A stretch of 64,000 bases of DNA, taken from NCBI GenBank assembly GCA_051294375.1, contig CM119266.1, forward strand, positions 14,906,999-14,970,998, in the 5' to 3' direction. The notes below the pieces were generated by a model. That model ran no database searches and was not told the origin of the DNA. It saw nothing but the letters and a program-made list of their open reading frames with translations. The translations under genes were made by a program, and so were the position numbers. Shown here in pieces: positions 1-13,374 of this stretch. The stretch comes from Paraspadella gotoi (Eukaryota > Chaetognatha). Numbering within the stretch: the first letter of the stretch is position 1; each line of letters starts with the position of its first letter.

Positions 1-298
1 AGAGAGAGAGAGCAACTTCGTGAAATATTTATGGCGTCGATCATGATACAGAAAAAGGTTTAAATATTTCATCTTCCGCCTTTAACCGTAATTCGAGTCA
101 GTTACCAATTCACAACCGGCGACACGCCTACCTTGACGCCCATCCTTTCCCTCCTCCACCCCTTCCTTCACCTTCGCCCCCTCAACCACCATCACCCCTC
201 CATCCGACCTCGGTCGACCCTCTTACGCCTTCTTTCTCCCGTCGATTTCCCATTTTTTCGCTTCGGCCATTTTGTTTTGCCGCCTTCTTTTAAATGCC

Positions 299-734
299 NN
301 NNNNNNNNNNNNNNNNNNNNNNNNNNNNNNNNNNNNNNNNNNNNNNNNNNNNNNNNNNNNNNNNNNNNNNNNNNNNNNNNNNNNNNNNNNNNNNNNNNNN
401 NNNNNNNNNNNNNNNNNNNNNNNNNNNNNNNNNNNNNNNNNNNNNNNNNNNNNNNNNNNNNNNNNNNNNNNNNNNNNNNNNNNNNNNNNNNNNNNNNNNN
501 NNNNNNNNNNNNNNNNNNNNNNNNNNNNNNNNNNNNNNNNNNNNNNNNNNNNNNNNNNNNNNNNNNNNNNNNNNNNNNNNNNNNNNNNNNNNNNNNNNNN
601 NNNNNNNNNNNNNNNNNNNNNNNNNNNNNNNNNNNNNNNNNNNNNNNNNNNNNNNNNNNNNNNNNNNNNNNNNNNNNNNNNNNNNNNNNNNNNNNNNNNN
701 NNNNNNNNNNNNNNNNNNNNNNNNNNNNNNNNNN
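299..734. other. assembly gap (436 N)
   Basis: A run of N. Apparent open frames that cross it are meaningless. Confidence 0.99.
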
Positions 735-1078
735 GTAGACGAAGTGAAAATTTTTCGCTTTTTATTTCTTCATTCATTCTTTCGTCGTTGCGATTATAAC
801 AGGCGACCCTTTTCAGCTTTCTCTCTCTGTTCCTCATCTATTTATATGTCTACGTTGTTTTTTAACAAAAGTTTTGGAAAGAAAAAACAGATTGCTCACC
901 CAAGTGCTTTTTCCCAACCCACACGCGACATCCCCGATCCAACATCTTAATTCTACTCCCCCCCCCTTTTTATTTTGAATTCCCAAAAAAACTCGAAGAT
1001 CGAGAGACAAAAGACTCTCACTCTCCTTTTTTTCTCGCCTCATTTAGAATTTAAAATTCTGCGCCGAAAAAAATCAGC

Positions 1079-1328
1079 NNNNNNNNNNNNNNNNNNNNNN
1101 NNNNNNNNNNNNNNNNNNNNNNNNNNNNNNNNNNNNNNNNNNNNNNNNNNNNNNNNNNNNNNNNNNNNNNNNNNNNNNNNNNNNNNNNNNNNNNNNNNNN
1201 NNNNNNNNNNNNNNNNNNNNNNNNNNNNNNNNNNNNNNNNNNNNNNNNNNNNNNNNNNNNNNNNNNNNNNNNNNNNNNNNNNNNNNNNNNNNNNNNNNNN
1301 NNNNNNNNNNNNNNNNNNNNNNNNNNNN
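1079..1328. other. assembly gap (250 N)
   Basis: A run of N in T-rich sequence. Confidence 0.99.
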
Positions 1329-1396
1329 TTTGAAAAAAATACGCCTTTTCTCCAATTTTACGGGTTGCATCCTTCTTTTTAACGGCCATCGTAAAG

Positions 1397-1405
1397 TCGG
1401 CGGCA

Positions 1406-1449
<44 letters not shown>
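1397..1449 (+). repeat. (GGC)n trinucleotide tract
   Basis: About 17 GGC units with one GCA-type interruption near the start. It is followed at once by a GTGAGG that resembles a splice donor. Read on the plus strand it would encode poly-Gly or poly-Ala, but no convincing exon surrounds it. Confidence 0.85.
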
Positions 1450-1450
<1 letters not shown>

Positions 1451-2220
1451 TGAGGCGGAAAAAAAAAAGAACGTCGTCCGCATTAGTTATTCCCGCCCGT
1501 GTATATTCATTTGCGACGCGAAACGAGAGATGGCGGAGCGCGATCAAGAACAAAAGGCGATCGCGAGGAGGCCGAGAATGAGAAATGAAAAGAAATGAGC
1601 GGAGAGAAGAAGAGAGAGACAGAAAAAGAGAAAAGCCCCGAGACACAGAGAGCGAGCCTCTCTTTCCCCGCGATTTTGTCATGATAATTCGCCTTTTGTT
1701 TCGCGCCTTTTCTTCTGTTTTTTCGGGCCGAGTTTTTTTCGGGAGGAGGATAATGGCGGCGCATTATTTTTCTTTTCTCCCATTTTTGGAGGAACGTCCT
1801 TGAGAGAGTCCCCAGCCTTCTCTCTAGCACGCCCCATTTTCCTTTCTCTTCTCTCTCTCTACAGATCTCTTGTCTAATCTTTCTTTTCTCCTTCTCTTTC
1901 TCTTAGACTCGCCAGGGTTTTCTAAAAAATAATATGTGAAAGGGTGAGAGAAGAAAAAGTCAAAAGATTTTTGATTCGCCTCCTTCAGTTTCTTCTTGTT
2001 TTTCTTCTTTTTTTTTTTCTTTTTTTTTGCTCTTTTCTCATTTCGTCCCCATTTTTTTTTCTTTTCGAGCTTTTTTATTCTCATTCGAACTCAGCTATGC
2101 AAATTAGACTCGCGTTTCTATTTCGTTTTTAACGCCGGATCAGTCTCCTCTCCTTTCTCCCTTTCTCAACCACCTCCCTCTCTTTCTCACGCTAAGCTTC
2201 CTCCTTTCCATCTCTCTCTC

Positions 2221-2270
2221 CAACGCCTTCTCCCTTCTCTCTCTCCAACGCCTTCTCCCTTCTCTCTCTC
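2221..2270. repeat. two perfect 25-bp tandem units
   Basis: The unit begins CAACGCCTTCTCCC and ends in CT repeats. It occurs exactly twice, at 2221-2245 and 2246-2270, within a CT-rich stretch. Confidence 0.85.
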
Positions 2271-2809
2271 GAAAATCTCCCTACTTTTTAAAGTTTTTTC
2301 GCCGGCGGGGAGGGGGGAGAAGGAGAGCGAGCGAAGGAGTCTTTTTAAAGTTTGCATAATTTTCTTTGGCTATTTTAAAAATTTCGTTCGGCCCCAAAAC
2401 TAGAAACTTTTTTGGCATACTGGAACGGGGAGTAAGTAACGGATGCAGACTCTTCGCACGGGGCGGAGAAAAAGAAGCGAGACACCTACCAAAAACTTTG
2501 GCGTCTCCTTTTAATTTTACGCTTTAGCTACTTTTTTTTAAAAGCTTTTTCGATTTTATATTTTTTTAAAACTTTGTTCCTGCTTGTCTCTTTCCCCTCG
2601 CTCAAAAAACACAAAAAAACACACACACACAAAAAAAAAAAACTAAAAAAAAGAAGAAAAGGAAAAAGAAACAAGGAAAAAAGAAGAAAGAGGAGTGATC
2701 AACTATTTTGAATTTCAAGGTGGCATCCTTCAATGGAAGGTTCATGGGTGCTATTAATGCAGTTGAAAAACTCGAGGCTGATTACCATTTGTTTCCATTT
2801 TAACGGCCT

Positions 2810-2819
2810 NNNNNNNNNN
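2810..2819. other. assembly gap (10 N)
   Basis: Ten N, a placeholder length that is used again at 33404-33413. Confidence 0.99.
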
Positions 2820-3121
2820 CTCTCTGGACTCCTTACAAGTGCCCTTGATTCCCGAAAAAACCTGATCCATAAAAAATAAAGCGGATTAAAAGAAAAAAGA
2901 GCATCTGACGCTGACGCCATAGAAACCGTAACGAGGGCATCGACGGGCGTCGTCGTTATCCGCTCCGAACTTTCGAGCGGCGCCGTTCCTTTATTTTTTT
3001 AGTACTAAGTCTACGTAGAAGCGGCGTCGATGGAAAACGACGCCGGTAAATCTGGCTTCGTGACTCGCGTGCCGCATCTGGAAACCGACATTCCGGAAAC
3101 AATGACGTCTTCTTTTAGCGA

Positions 3122-3232
<111 letters not shown>

Positions 3233-3355
3233 TTCTTTTAAAAAAAGGAAGGGTTAAGACCCTAAAAACTGTTAAAATCGGATTTCTTGTATAAAACTCG
3301 ACTCGATTCCGAGGCATGAGCTTCTTCTTCTTTTTCGTTGTCGTCTTCTTCTTCT

Positions 3356-3356
<1 letters not shown>

Positions 3357-3392
<36 letters not shown>
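3357..3392. repeat. (GTC)n tract, poly-Asp on the minus strand
   Basis: About 12 GTC units. On the minus strand the tract reads as aspartate codons. It continues in frame through a Glu/Asp-rich stretch and then a mixed tail ending KKSDFNSF at a stop near 3270. That makes about 55 open codons with no ATG, so a minus-strand terminal exon is possible but unproven. Confidence 0.6.
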
Positions 3393-3393
<1 letters not shown>

Positions 3394-3492
3394 CTCGGTC
3401 CAAATGCTCCGCGTGAAGAGAGAAGAATTTTAAACGTGTCCGCTTTTTCATGAACCTTCTTTCGGCCGAGTGAAATTAATAGAATTTCTCAG

Positions 3493-3553
3493 GGACGCAG
3501 ACGAGGATGAAGACGACGAGAAAGAAGCCAACAACGAAGATTCCAACGACTAA
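3493..3553 (+). CDS. candidate acidic terminal exon
   Basis: After a plausible acceptor (AATTTCTCAG) the plus strand reads 19 codons, DADEDEDDEKEANNEDSND, and then TAA. An AATAAA lies 52 bp after the stop. Acceptor, acidic C-terminal composition, stop and nearby polyadenylation signal together look like the last exon of a gene. I cannot identify the upstream exons, which may lie before the (CT)n tract or in gaps. No function can be inferred from an acidic tail. The competing reading is the acidic minus-strand frame just upstream. Confidence is low because the exon is so short. Confidence 0.28.
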
Positions 3554-3604
3554 GACGGCGAAACTTGTCTCGCTTTACGAAAATATGTATTAAATATGTA
3601 TTAA

Positions 3605-3610
3605 AATAAA
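3605..3610 (+). terminator. AATAAA polyadenylation signal
   Basis: A canonical hexamer in AT-rich sequence, 52 bp downstream of the candidate acidic terminal exon. It fits as that exon's 3'-end signal. Confidence 0.3.
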
Positions 3611-4478
3611 GCGAAAGAAATGCATTCATGAAACGTAGTAGTAAATTAGAAACGGTACTAAGTCGTGAATGTGAGTATATTGGATTAAAATTTCATTCAG
3701 TCGTGGATCCTGAATCTTAAAAAATTAACTATCTTGTTTGTGTAATGTTTATGTTGGTAGAGGATTTCTTCCACACAAAAATGACCCAATAAATTGCTAA
3801 CAATAGCTAGAATAGTGCAGTCATTTCTGCAGTCTCTATAAAAAGTTTTTTTTATAAAATTATTTCACAAAATCTTCTTCAAATATTTTATTTTCAACGA
3901 AGAATCGACCGTAAATAAGTCGAAAATTCGATTCGATTCGACGACGAAACAAAAAATGAAAACCAAAAACCCTTTTCGCGCCGATTAAAGCGCCGCGGAT
4001 TCAGCGCCGGTATTTGCGGCGCCAATTTCCCCCAACAATTTTTACGTCTCTCTCTCTCTNNNNNNNNNNNNNNNNNNNNNNNNNNNNNNNNNNNNNNNNN
4101 NNNNNNNNNNNNNNNNNNNNNNNNNNNNNNNNNNNNNNNNNNNNNNNNNNNNNNNNNNNNNNNNNNNNNNNNNNNNNNNNNNNNNNNNNNNNNNNNNNNN
4201 NNNNNNNNNNNNNNNNNNNNNNNNNNNNNNNNNNNNNNNNNNNNNNNNNNNNNNNNNNNNNNNNNNNNNNNNNNNNNNNNNNNNNNNNNNNNNNNNNNNN
4301 NNNNNNNNNNNNNNNNNNNNNNNNNNNNNNNNNNNNNNNNNNNNNNNNNNNNNNNNNNNNNNNNNNNNNNNNNNNNNNNNNNNNNNNNNNNNNNNNNNNN
4401 NNNNNNNNNNNNNNNNNNNNNNNNNNNNGGGGGGGGGAAAGCGGCGATTCTAAAATTGGAAAAAGGGATAAAACAAAA
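3611..4478. other. AT-rich spacer plus gap
   Basis: AT-rich non-coding DNA, then a CT tract that runs into a gap of 369 N (4060-4428), then a G-run. No ORF here is independent of the N run. Confidence 0.7.
4060..4428. other. assembly gap (369 N)
   Basis: N run that begins directly after a CT tract and ends at a poly-G run. Simple sequence probably caused the break. Confidence 0.99.
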
Positions 4479-4519
4479 ATGGCGACCTCTGTGGCTGCGG
4501 CGGCGGCGGCGGCGAAGCG
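4479..4519 (+). CDS. candidate first coding exon, poly-Ala start
   Basis: ATG in an A-rich context (CAAAAATGG) reads MATSVAAAAAAAK. At the end of the alanine run comes a strong donor, CG|GTGAGG. Start context, GCG codons and donor resemble the short GC-rich first exons common in animals. The following CpG-rich 250 bp would be intron. A possible acceptor (TTTTTTTTTCAG) lies near 4917, but I could not follow a reading frame beyond it. Product unknown. Confidence 0.27.
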
Positions 4520-5532
4520 GTGAGGCGGCGCTCAAGAGGCAAATCGCGCGCCGCTTTTCGGACAATTTTTTTTTTTCTGTCTTCCTCGAGGAGAAGAAAC
4601 GTGTGGAGAAGACGAAAATATTCTAAGGATCGTAAAAACAGAGCGGGAAGTCGGAGAGAAGGCTCTTGCCCCCTCGCCCGGCCCCCGACTATCCCCCCAC
4701 TCCGCTCGGCTCCCATTGCGGACCTCCCCCCTCCTCGTCCGGGCGCCCCCCGTGGCCTCGGCAAAAAACTTTTTTATTATTATTCAAAGTATTAAATATT
4801 GCGATTGTTTCGTGATCCGTGGGTCAAGCGAGAGGTTTAGAACTAGGCGAAGTGGAATTTCGTTTATAAATTTTATAATATCTCCTGGCTTTCATTTTTT
4901 TGATTTTTTTTTTTCAGAAAATAAATCTTTTGTCCGCTGACGACAATTTCGATTTGCTACAATAAACACAAATCTCATCTGTTTTAACTTGTTACGACCC
5001 TTTTTGGTACTAGATCCTTCGTTCCCTCCCCTTCAGATTATCACTAAATTCGTCATCTTCGCTACAAAACTCTCCCTGACCCATGGCATCTCCACGCACC
5101 CATGCGCCAAATCTCCATGGAAACCCTCTTGACCCACTCGAGAACCGCCCCGCCCCCTTCTGACCCAGTCCGACATCGCCTCTGACCACCTTCACCCCGT
5201 GCATAATCCTCGCGCATAACAGGAGCCAGAAACGGAATTCGAGAAACGAGGGAGCCGGGGGGGAACGAGAGGGTAAGGGTCGCCATCGCTGACGGGGGGT
5301 AAGTGAGTGAGAATCGTAAAAGCCAACGCGATGTCAATAAGACGGAGGGACGTCGGGAAAAGGGGCCGATGAAAAAAAAAGAAGGGGCGCAACGAAAGAG
5401 GTCGCGCCCTGTCAACTTCGCTTTTGATCTCATATTTAACCTTGCCACTTGATTCTGACCCTTTTTCGCCCCTCCTCTCTCTTTTCTCTCTTTTCTCTCT
5501 TTTGCTCTTTGCTCTCTCTTCTCTCTCTCTCT

Positions 5533-5589
<57 letters not shown>

Positions 5590-5887
5590 CTCGCTCTCTC
5601 TGCTTGGAGATTTCTTTATTTTCTGATTTATGGCGTCCTCTTATGTTTTCTACAAATTATGTTCCAAATCCTTTTGATATAGGCTCTTTGGTTTCTCGAG
5701 TTTAAGACTACATATAACTACATATAACTACCTCTAACTATAATATAGACATAAATAAATATTGTATATTCAAAACAAACATCATGTTCTCCAATAGCTG
5801 GTTTAAAATTTGATATAAATATTTTTTTTTCTGGATATTGCTCCTGAATACAAAACACAGAATACAAGACCCCGTAAAAACCATTCT
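4520..5887. other. spacer: CpG-rich then low-complexity
   Basis: CpG-rich DNA to about 4770, AT-rich DNA to 5000, then mixed sequence and a (CT)n tract at 5539-5584. A 10-bp unit (CATATAACTA) is repeated at 5711-5730. The 3' flank of the hydrolase gene lies at the right end. A TTTATT at 5615-5620, which reads AATAAA on the minus strand, is a possible polyadenylation signal for that gene. No supported gene. Confidence 0.5.
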
Positions 5888-7201
5888 TTATAAAGACGTC
5901 AATTTTTGAAGATATTGCTGAAATGAACTTTTGACGCCAACGACCTCCAACGGGTCGCAGTCGTGGGTGCAGTCCACGGATTCGTAGACGATGGAGCATC
6001 TCTTATCAAAACTCTCGGCCCTCTCCAGCATGTCCAGCTCCGCCTGCATAGGAACCCAAGTGTCCAGGGTCGAGTAGACAAAGAGCAGACACCCGTCAAA
6101 ATCCTCCAGTCCGTTTTCAAGAGTATCCAGCTGATTAGTGATCACGTGTTTGGCCGCCCAGCCCGTCAGCATAAGGATTTCATCCACGCGCGTCGGCATG
6201 CTGTCGATGGAATTGTAAAGGGCCAAGCCGACACGCGGTGTTGTCGACGCGTTCGCCTTCTCCAACGCCCGTCCTTCCTTCGCCATGAGGGCGGCGACGG
6301 AACCGCCCATAGAAAATCCCCAGTGGACGAGCGCCTTGGGCCCTTCCGTCATCGCCATCGCCGTCACTTTCCGCGCCGAGGCGTAGATGGCGTCTTCGCT
6401 GGCCACGCCCTCGCTTCGCCCGTAACCCGGATAGTCGTAGGTAAAGACCCGGATGCCCATGGCGGTCAACATCCGGTAAAAGTTGGCGTAGTAATTGATC
6501 TGAGTCCCGGACCCGGAGTGATAGACCAGCGTGGCGTCCAGGTGCGCCAAGGAACCGTTGGAGTTTCCGTCCAGACGCCACACGTTGAAATAGGCGGCGC
6601 TGTTGTCCCCGAGTTCGTCGTCGGCGCGAAGACGCACGAAGATGTCATCTCGAGAGAGCATGGTGTAGTTGTAGTCGCAGACCGACGCCGGGCGCGTTTT
6701 GGCGCCTGTTTCGTTGACTGACGCCACCGGCGCGGTCACGGTGAGGTTGGCGATGGTTGCGGCGCAGGCGAAGTTGGCGAAGGTGAGCATGTCCTGGAGG
6801 ATGGGGACGATGATGCAGGTGACGACGACGGAGAGGAAGTAGGAGAGGACGACGCAGATGAGCAAGACGACGAAAACGACGAGGCACTTGGAAAGACGGG
6901 AAGGGGAAGAGTCGTCGTCGTCATCGTCGTTATGGGCCGACCAATCGTTCTTCGACGACATCTCGTGTCCATAGTTGACGCGACCCTTGGAAGGCGTGCC
7001 CGAGCCGGTTAAGGGTCCTTTCTCGCCAGTTCGTCGACGATCGAAGCTCAACATCCAACGACGGAGACGAGATTTGCAGCAGCAGCAGCATAGTCCCATT
7101 GAGCAGAAAACGCTGCAGCAAATTAGAAAAAGGACGACCCATATGAGCGGATCGATGAGGTAATAGTAGGAGGGAAAATCCACTTCGCGTACAACCTTCA
7201 T
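5888..7201 (-). CDS. membrane-anchored alpha/beta-hydrolase (ABHD/BEM46-like)
   Basis: Intronless CDS of 437 residues, the best-supported gene here. The fold's landmarks occur in order: an oxyanion-strand region HSGSGTQ (~228-234), the strand-turn VFTYDYPGYGRSEG (~252-265), the nucleophile elbow GFSMGG (Ser ~297), LFVYSTLDTWVP (Asp ~380) and DCTHDCDP (His ~413). The triad is therefore intact. DYPGYGRSEG is characteristic of the ABHD12/13/17 and BEM46 group of serine hydrolases, acting on lipid or acyl-thioester substrates. The exact substrate cannot be told. Two hydrophobic segments (~15-42 and ~106-135) flank a basic cytosolic-looking loop with a CCCCC cluster, a possible palmitoylation site, and an Asp run DDDDDD (~92-97). 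Five N-glycosylation sequons follow the second segment, suggesting a lumenal or extracellular catalytic domain. I chose the ATG at 7201; the frame stays open 5' to a TTG two codons upstream. Confidence 0.9.
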   Translation of the reverse strand: MKVVREVDFPSYYYLIDPLIWVVLFLICCSVFCSMGLCCCCCKSRLRRWMLSFDRRRTGEKGPLTGSGTPSKGRVNYGHEMSSKNDWSAHNDDDDDDSSPSRLSKCLVVFVVLLICVVLSYFLSVVVTCIIVPILQDMLTFANFACAATIANLTVTAPVASVNETGAKTRPASVCDYNYTMLSRDDIFVRLRADDELGDNSAAYFNVWRLDGNSNGSLAHLDATLVYHSGSGTQINYYANFYRMLTAMGIRVFTYDYPGYGRSEGVASEDAIYASARKVTAMAMTEGPKALVHWGFSMGGSVAALMAKEGRALEKANASTTPRVGLALYNSIDSMPTRVDEILMLTGWAAKHVITNQLDTLENGLEDFDGCLLFVYSTLDTWVPMQAELDMLERAESFDKRCSIVYESVDCTHDCDPLEVVGVKSSFQQYLQKLTSL

Positions 7202-7266
7202 GGCCAAGTCCTTTTGATGATTTTTTTTTTAAAGTTTATAAATAGTCACTGGGTTGGGTATTAATA

Positions 7267-7275
7267 CTTTTTATA
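7267..7275 (-). promoter_or_regulatory. TATA-like element of the hydrolase gene
   Basis: The minus strand reads TATAAAAAG, 66 bp before the start codon. A start site ~30 bp downstream would leave a 5' UTR of ~40 nt. A second TATA-like match (TATTTATAAA, 7235-7244) lies closer to the ATG. The surrounding DNA is AT-rich, so chance matches are likely. Confidence 0.28.
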
Positions 7276-7457
7276 AAATTGTAAACGAGTTAGTTAGTTT
7301 CCTAAATTAATTTTGTTTAGTTCATTCTGCAAGGTTTTGTGGCTTAGGTTTTGGTCGATGTTTAGGTTTCGGTGTAAATAAAACATCGAGAATTAAGAAA
7401 CAGAAAATATCCGAATAACTGGTTCGGGCGCGTCAGTTTGGTTAGGAATTAAGTCAA

Positions 7458-7460
<3 letters not shown>

Positions 7461-7516
<56 letters not shown>
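7461..7516. repeat. (CT)n microsatellite
   Basis: About 28 CT units near the left end of duplication A. The matching tract in copy 2 (22255-22333) is interrupted and of different length. Confidence 0.95.
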
Positions 7517-7518
<2 letters not shown>

Positions 7519-8387
7519 ACACACGTCACGATCAAACCAGTTTTTTTATTATGTTCATTATCCTTGAAAGAAACACGAAGATCGAGTTTTAGGCGAGAAC
7601 CGCAGTGGAGTTAGTCATCATCTCGTGTCTATAAACAAAAGACAAACGATCGGAGCGAATCAATGACCGATTCATTCATCGAATGTTGCCAGGGCTTATA
7701 AACAAAAAATATACAAGACTAAAAACATTTCAACTTCTCTTATATACGCTGGTCCCGGGGTTCGACTCATTCAATTAGTCAATTAACTGCTCCACGTCAG
7801 ACGATTTGTAAACTTTTTTGTCGACGTAATGGCTGCACCCTGACCCCGCGATAGAATTAAGCAGCCTTCGGAGTGGGAGCGTCATTGAGGGGGAGTCCCG
7901 TCTGTCTCAAGCTCTTTCTTTCTTTCTCTCTTTCTATCTTTTACTTTATTTTTCTCGACTTGTAATAATGAAAAGAGAGCAAACATAGTCTAATTTCTTT
8001 TGTTATCATGTTAGAAGTTAAAAAATACTGACCGAATTTAATAGTTAGGGCAACTGAAGACTTCAGTCCAATCGCGGCGAGTCCAGGCGCCGAAATTAAA
8101 ATCAAAATCGATCTCTATCTCTCTCTCTCTCTTTCTCCTCTCTCTCTCCCGCCCCGTCGCCGGAGAGAAGGAGAGCGAGACGAAGCAGAGTCAATCCACG
8201 CTAAAAGCATTTATATCAGCGCCTGTCTATCAAAAGAAAAGGAGAGAGAGAGAAAGGAGAGAATAAGGAAAAGAGAAAATCACTTAACGCTCGGGATTCG
8301 GAGGCCGAGACGCCACCGGAAATAAAAGGAGCCGAAATGAAAAAGAAGAAAATGTTTATATCGCTTTATGAAATTTTCATATCGATG

Positions 8388-8447
<60 letters not shown>

Positions 8448-8634
8448 AGGAGAGAGAGAGAGAGAAGAAGAGAGAGAGAGGAAGAGAGAGAGAGAATCAT
8501 GCCGGAGGAAAAGATAGAGAGAAACTCGTCGGAATATTTTCGTCTGTCTCTCTGTCTCCAATCTCCATCTTTTTGTTATCGGTGTCGAGTTATTTTCTCC
8601 GTATTTTTACGCCAAACGGTTGAATGTGCGAGAG

Positions 8635-8697
<63 letters not shown>

Positions 8698-8884
8698 ATA
8701 TTATATATATAATATATATATATTTTTTTTTTAAAGGTTTAGAGTTGTAATACGATCACCAAATTGCAATTTGTTTTCATATTTTGGGAGGATCTTTGTG
8801 CTAAAATATGTCGCTATCGGTCCTTTTGACTTTGTTAAAATACAGCGCCAAGTTTTCCGTCACCGCCGTATCCTGACTTGGTTC
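7517..8884. other. non-coding DNA with GA/CT tracts
   Basis: Holds GA tracts at ~8393-8500 and ~8638-8693 and CT-rich patches near 8120. Long frames here are only Arg-Glu or Ser-Leu translations of these repeats. No gene supported. Confidence 0.6.
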
Positions 8885-9028
8885 ATGGTTTCAATCGTCC
8901 TTGCCATCGTTATCATCGTAAAGGGTTTCGACCGACCGCTTCGCGCCACCCCCCGGCAAAAAAAGAAAAAAGAACTGGCGGCGCTAATGACCGCAGAAAC
9001 TGCGTGTTCGAATTTGAATGAAAAATAG
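8885..9028 (+). CDS. possible 47-residue single-pass membrane peptide
   Basis: From ATG to TAG the frame reads a hydrophobic N-terminal segment (MVSIVLAIVIIVKGF), then a basic stretch with KKKK, then a mixed C-terminal half ending CSNLNEK. It could be a small membrane protein or an exon. It is unrecognised. The matching place in copy A2 carries an extra T right after the ATG, but A2 is indel-rich throughout and so says little about coding. Low confidence. Confidence 0.2.
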   Translation: MVSIVLAIVIIVKGFDRPLRATPRQKKKKELAALMTAETACSNLNEK

Positions 9029-9231
9029 TAGTACCGCTGTTTTTTAATGGTTTAATAATGATTTTAACCACTTCTTTTTGTCTCACAAATTTTTGCATTT
9101 TCCTCGTTGGGGCGTGGCTAAAAACGGAGGCCGTCTCTCTTAACGGTCTTCCCCTCGTTTTTCGTTTCACTTTTTAACCACAGCTTCCGTTTTTTAATTT
9201 TTCTTTTCAATTATTCTTTTTTTTTTATCAG

Positions 9232-9299
9232 GCCCGCCGTTCTCGACGGGGATTGACGCCAAGCTCAATCCGGGCCTCGTTGATGATCAACGACGGTAG
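9232..9299 (+). CDS. candidate terminal exon
   Basis: A good acceptor (T-run then ATCAG) is followed by 21 open codons, PPFSTGIDAKLNPGLVDDQRR, and a TAG. Codon use looks protein-like, but no upstream exon in phase could be found. Unrecognised. Confidence 0.2.
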
Positions 9300-12672
<3,373 letters not shown>

Positions 12673-13327
12673 TTTTATAAGTTAAAAAACTAAATTAAAA
12701 AGATAAAAAAAAAATGAAAACTGAAAATAAATATGTTAAAATATTTTTTTACTGGTTTTTTATTTTTTTGGCTCGTCGGCCTCAATCAATAACTGAATCA
12801 ATGAAAAACTAAAAGAGTGAAGTATCGATTGTTTTCCTATTAAAATGAAGTCCGCCGAGCATCAGATCAGGACAGATGAGATCAGATGAGATCAGCATCA
12901 GATCATCTTTTGAAACTATCTCCGATTCCTCATCACAGTTTCGGTCATCTTTATCATGCTTCATCTTCGAACGTCGTCGTCCTCTCTTCTCTTTTAACGT
13001 CCATGAACTCGGAATAATTATCCTCGCTCTTTTTCCCATCGGATCAAAATTTCTAGCGCCGATGAATAGTATTTATTGCTATTTGTTATCTTGGAAGGGA
13101 ACGATAAAAAAAAAAAAGAGAGCAGACATCGTCGCGATTATTCCTTTATTTTATTTTGCTTTTTCTCTCTCTTTTCTTGCTCTTTTTATTGCAAAAAAAA
13201 TATGCGCGATAAAACATGAGAAAAGATCTCTCTACATTAGTTTCCACTCTCAATGCCTATTAGCATCGGCGAAGCAAGAATGACAGCATAATTCTCCTCT
13301 CTCTCTCTCTCTCTCTCTCTCCTCTCT

Positions 13328-13374
<47 letters not shown>

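Noticed and set aside
5963-6721. 252-codon plus-strand frame and other frames opposite the hydrolase
   Set aside because: Shadow of the minus-strand hydrolase, which has clear family motifs.
7745-7775. tRNA-like B box (GGGTTCGACTC)
   Set aside because: No A box or foldable cloverleaf upstream, and the copy in A2 does not preserve it.
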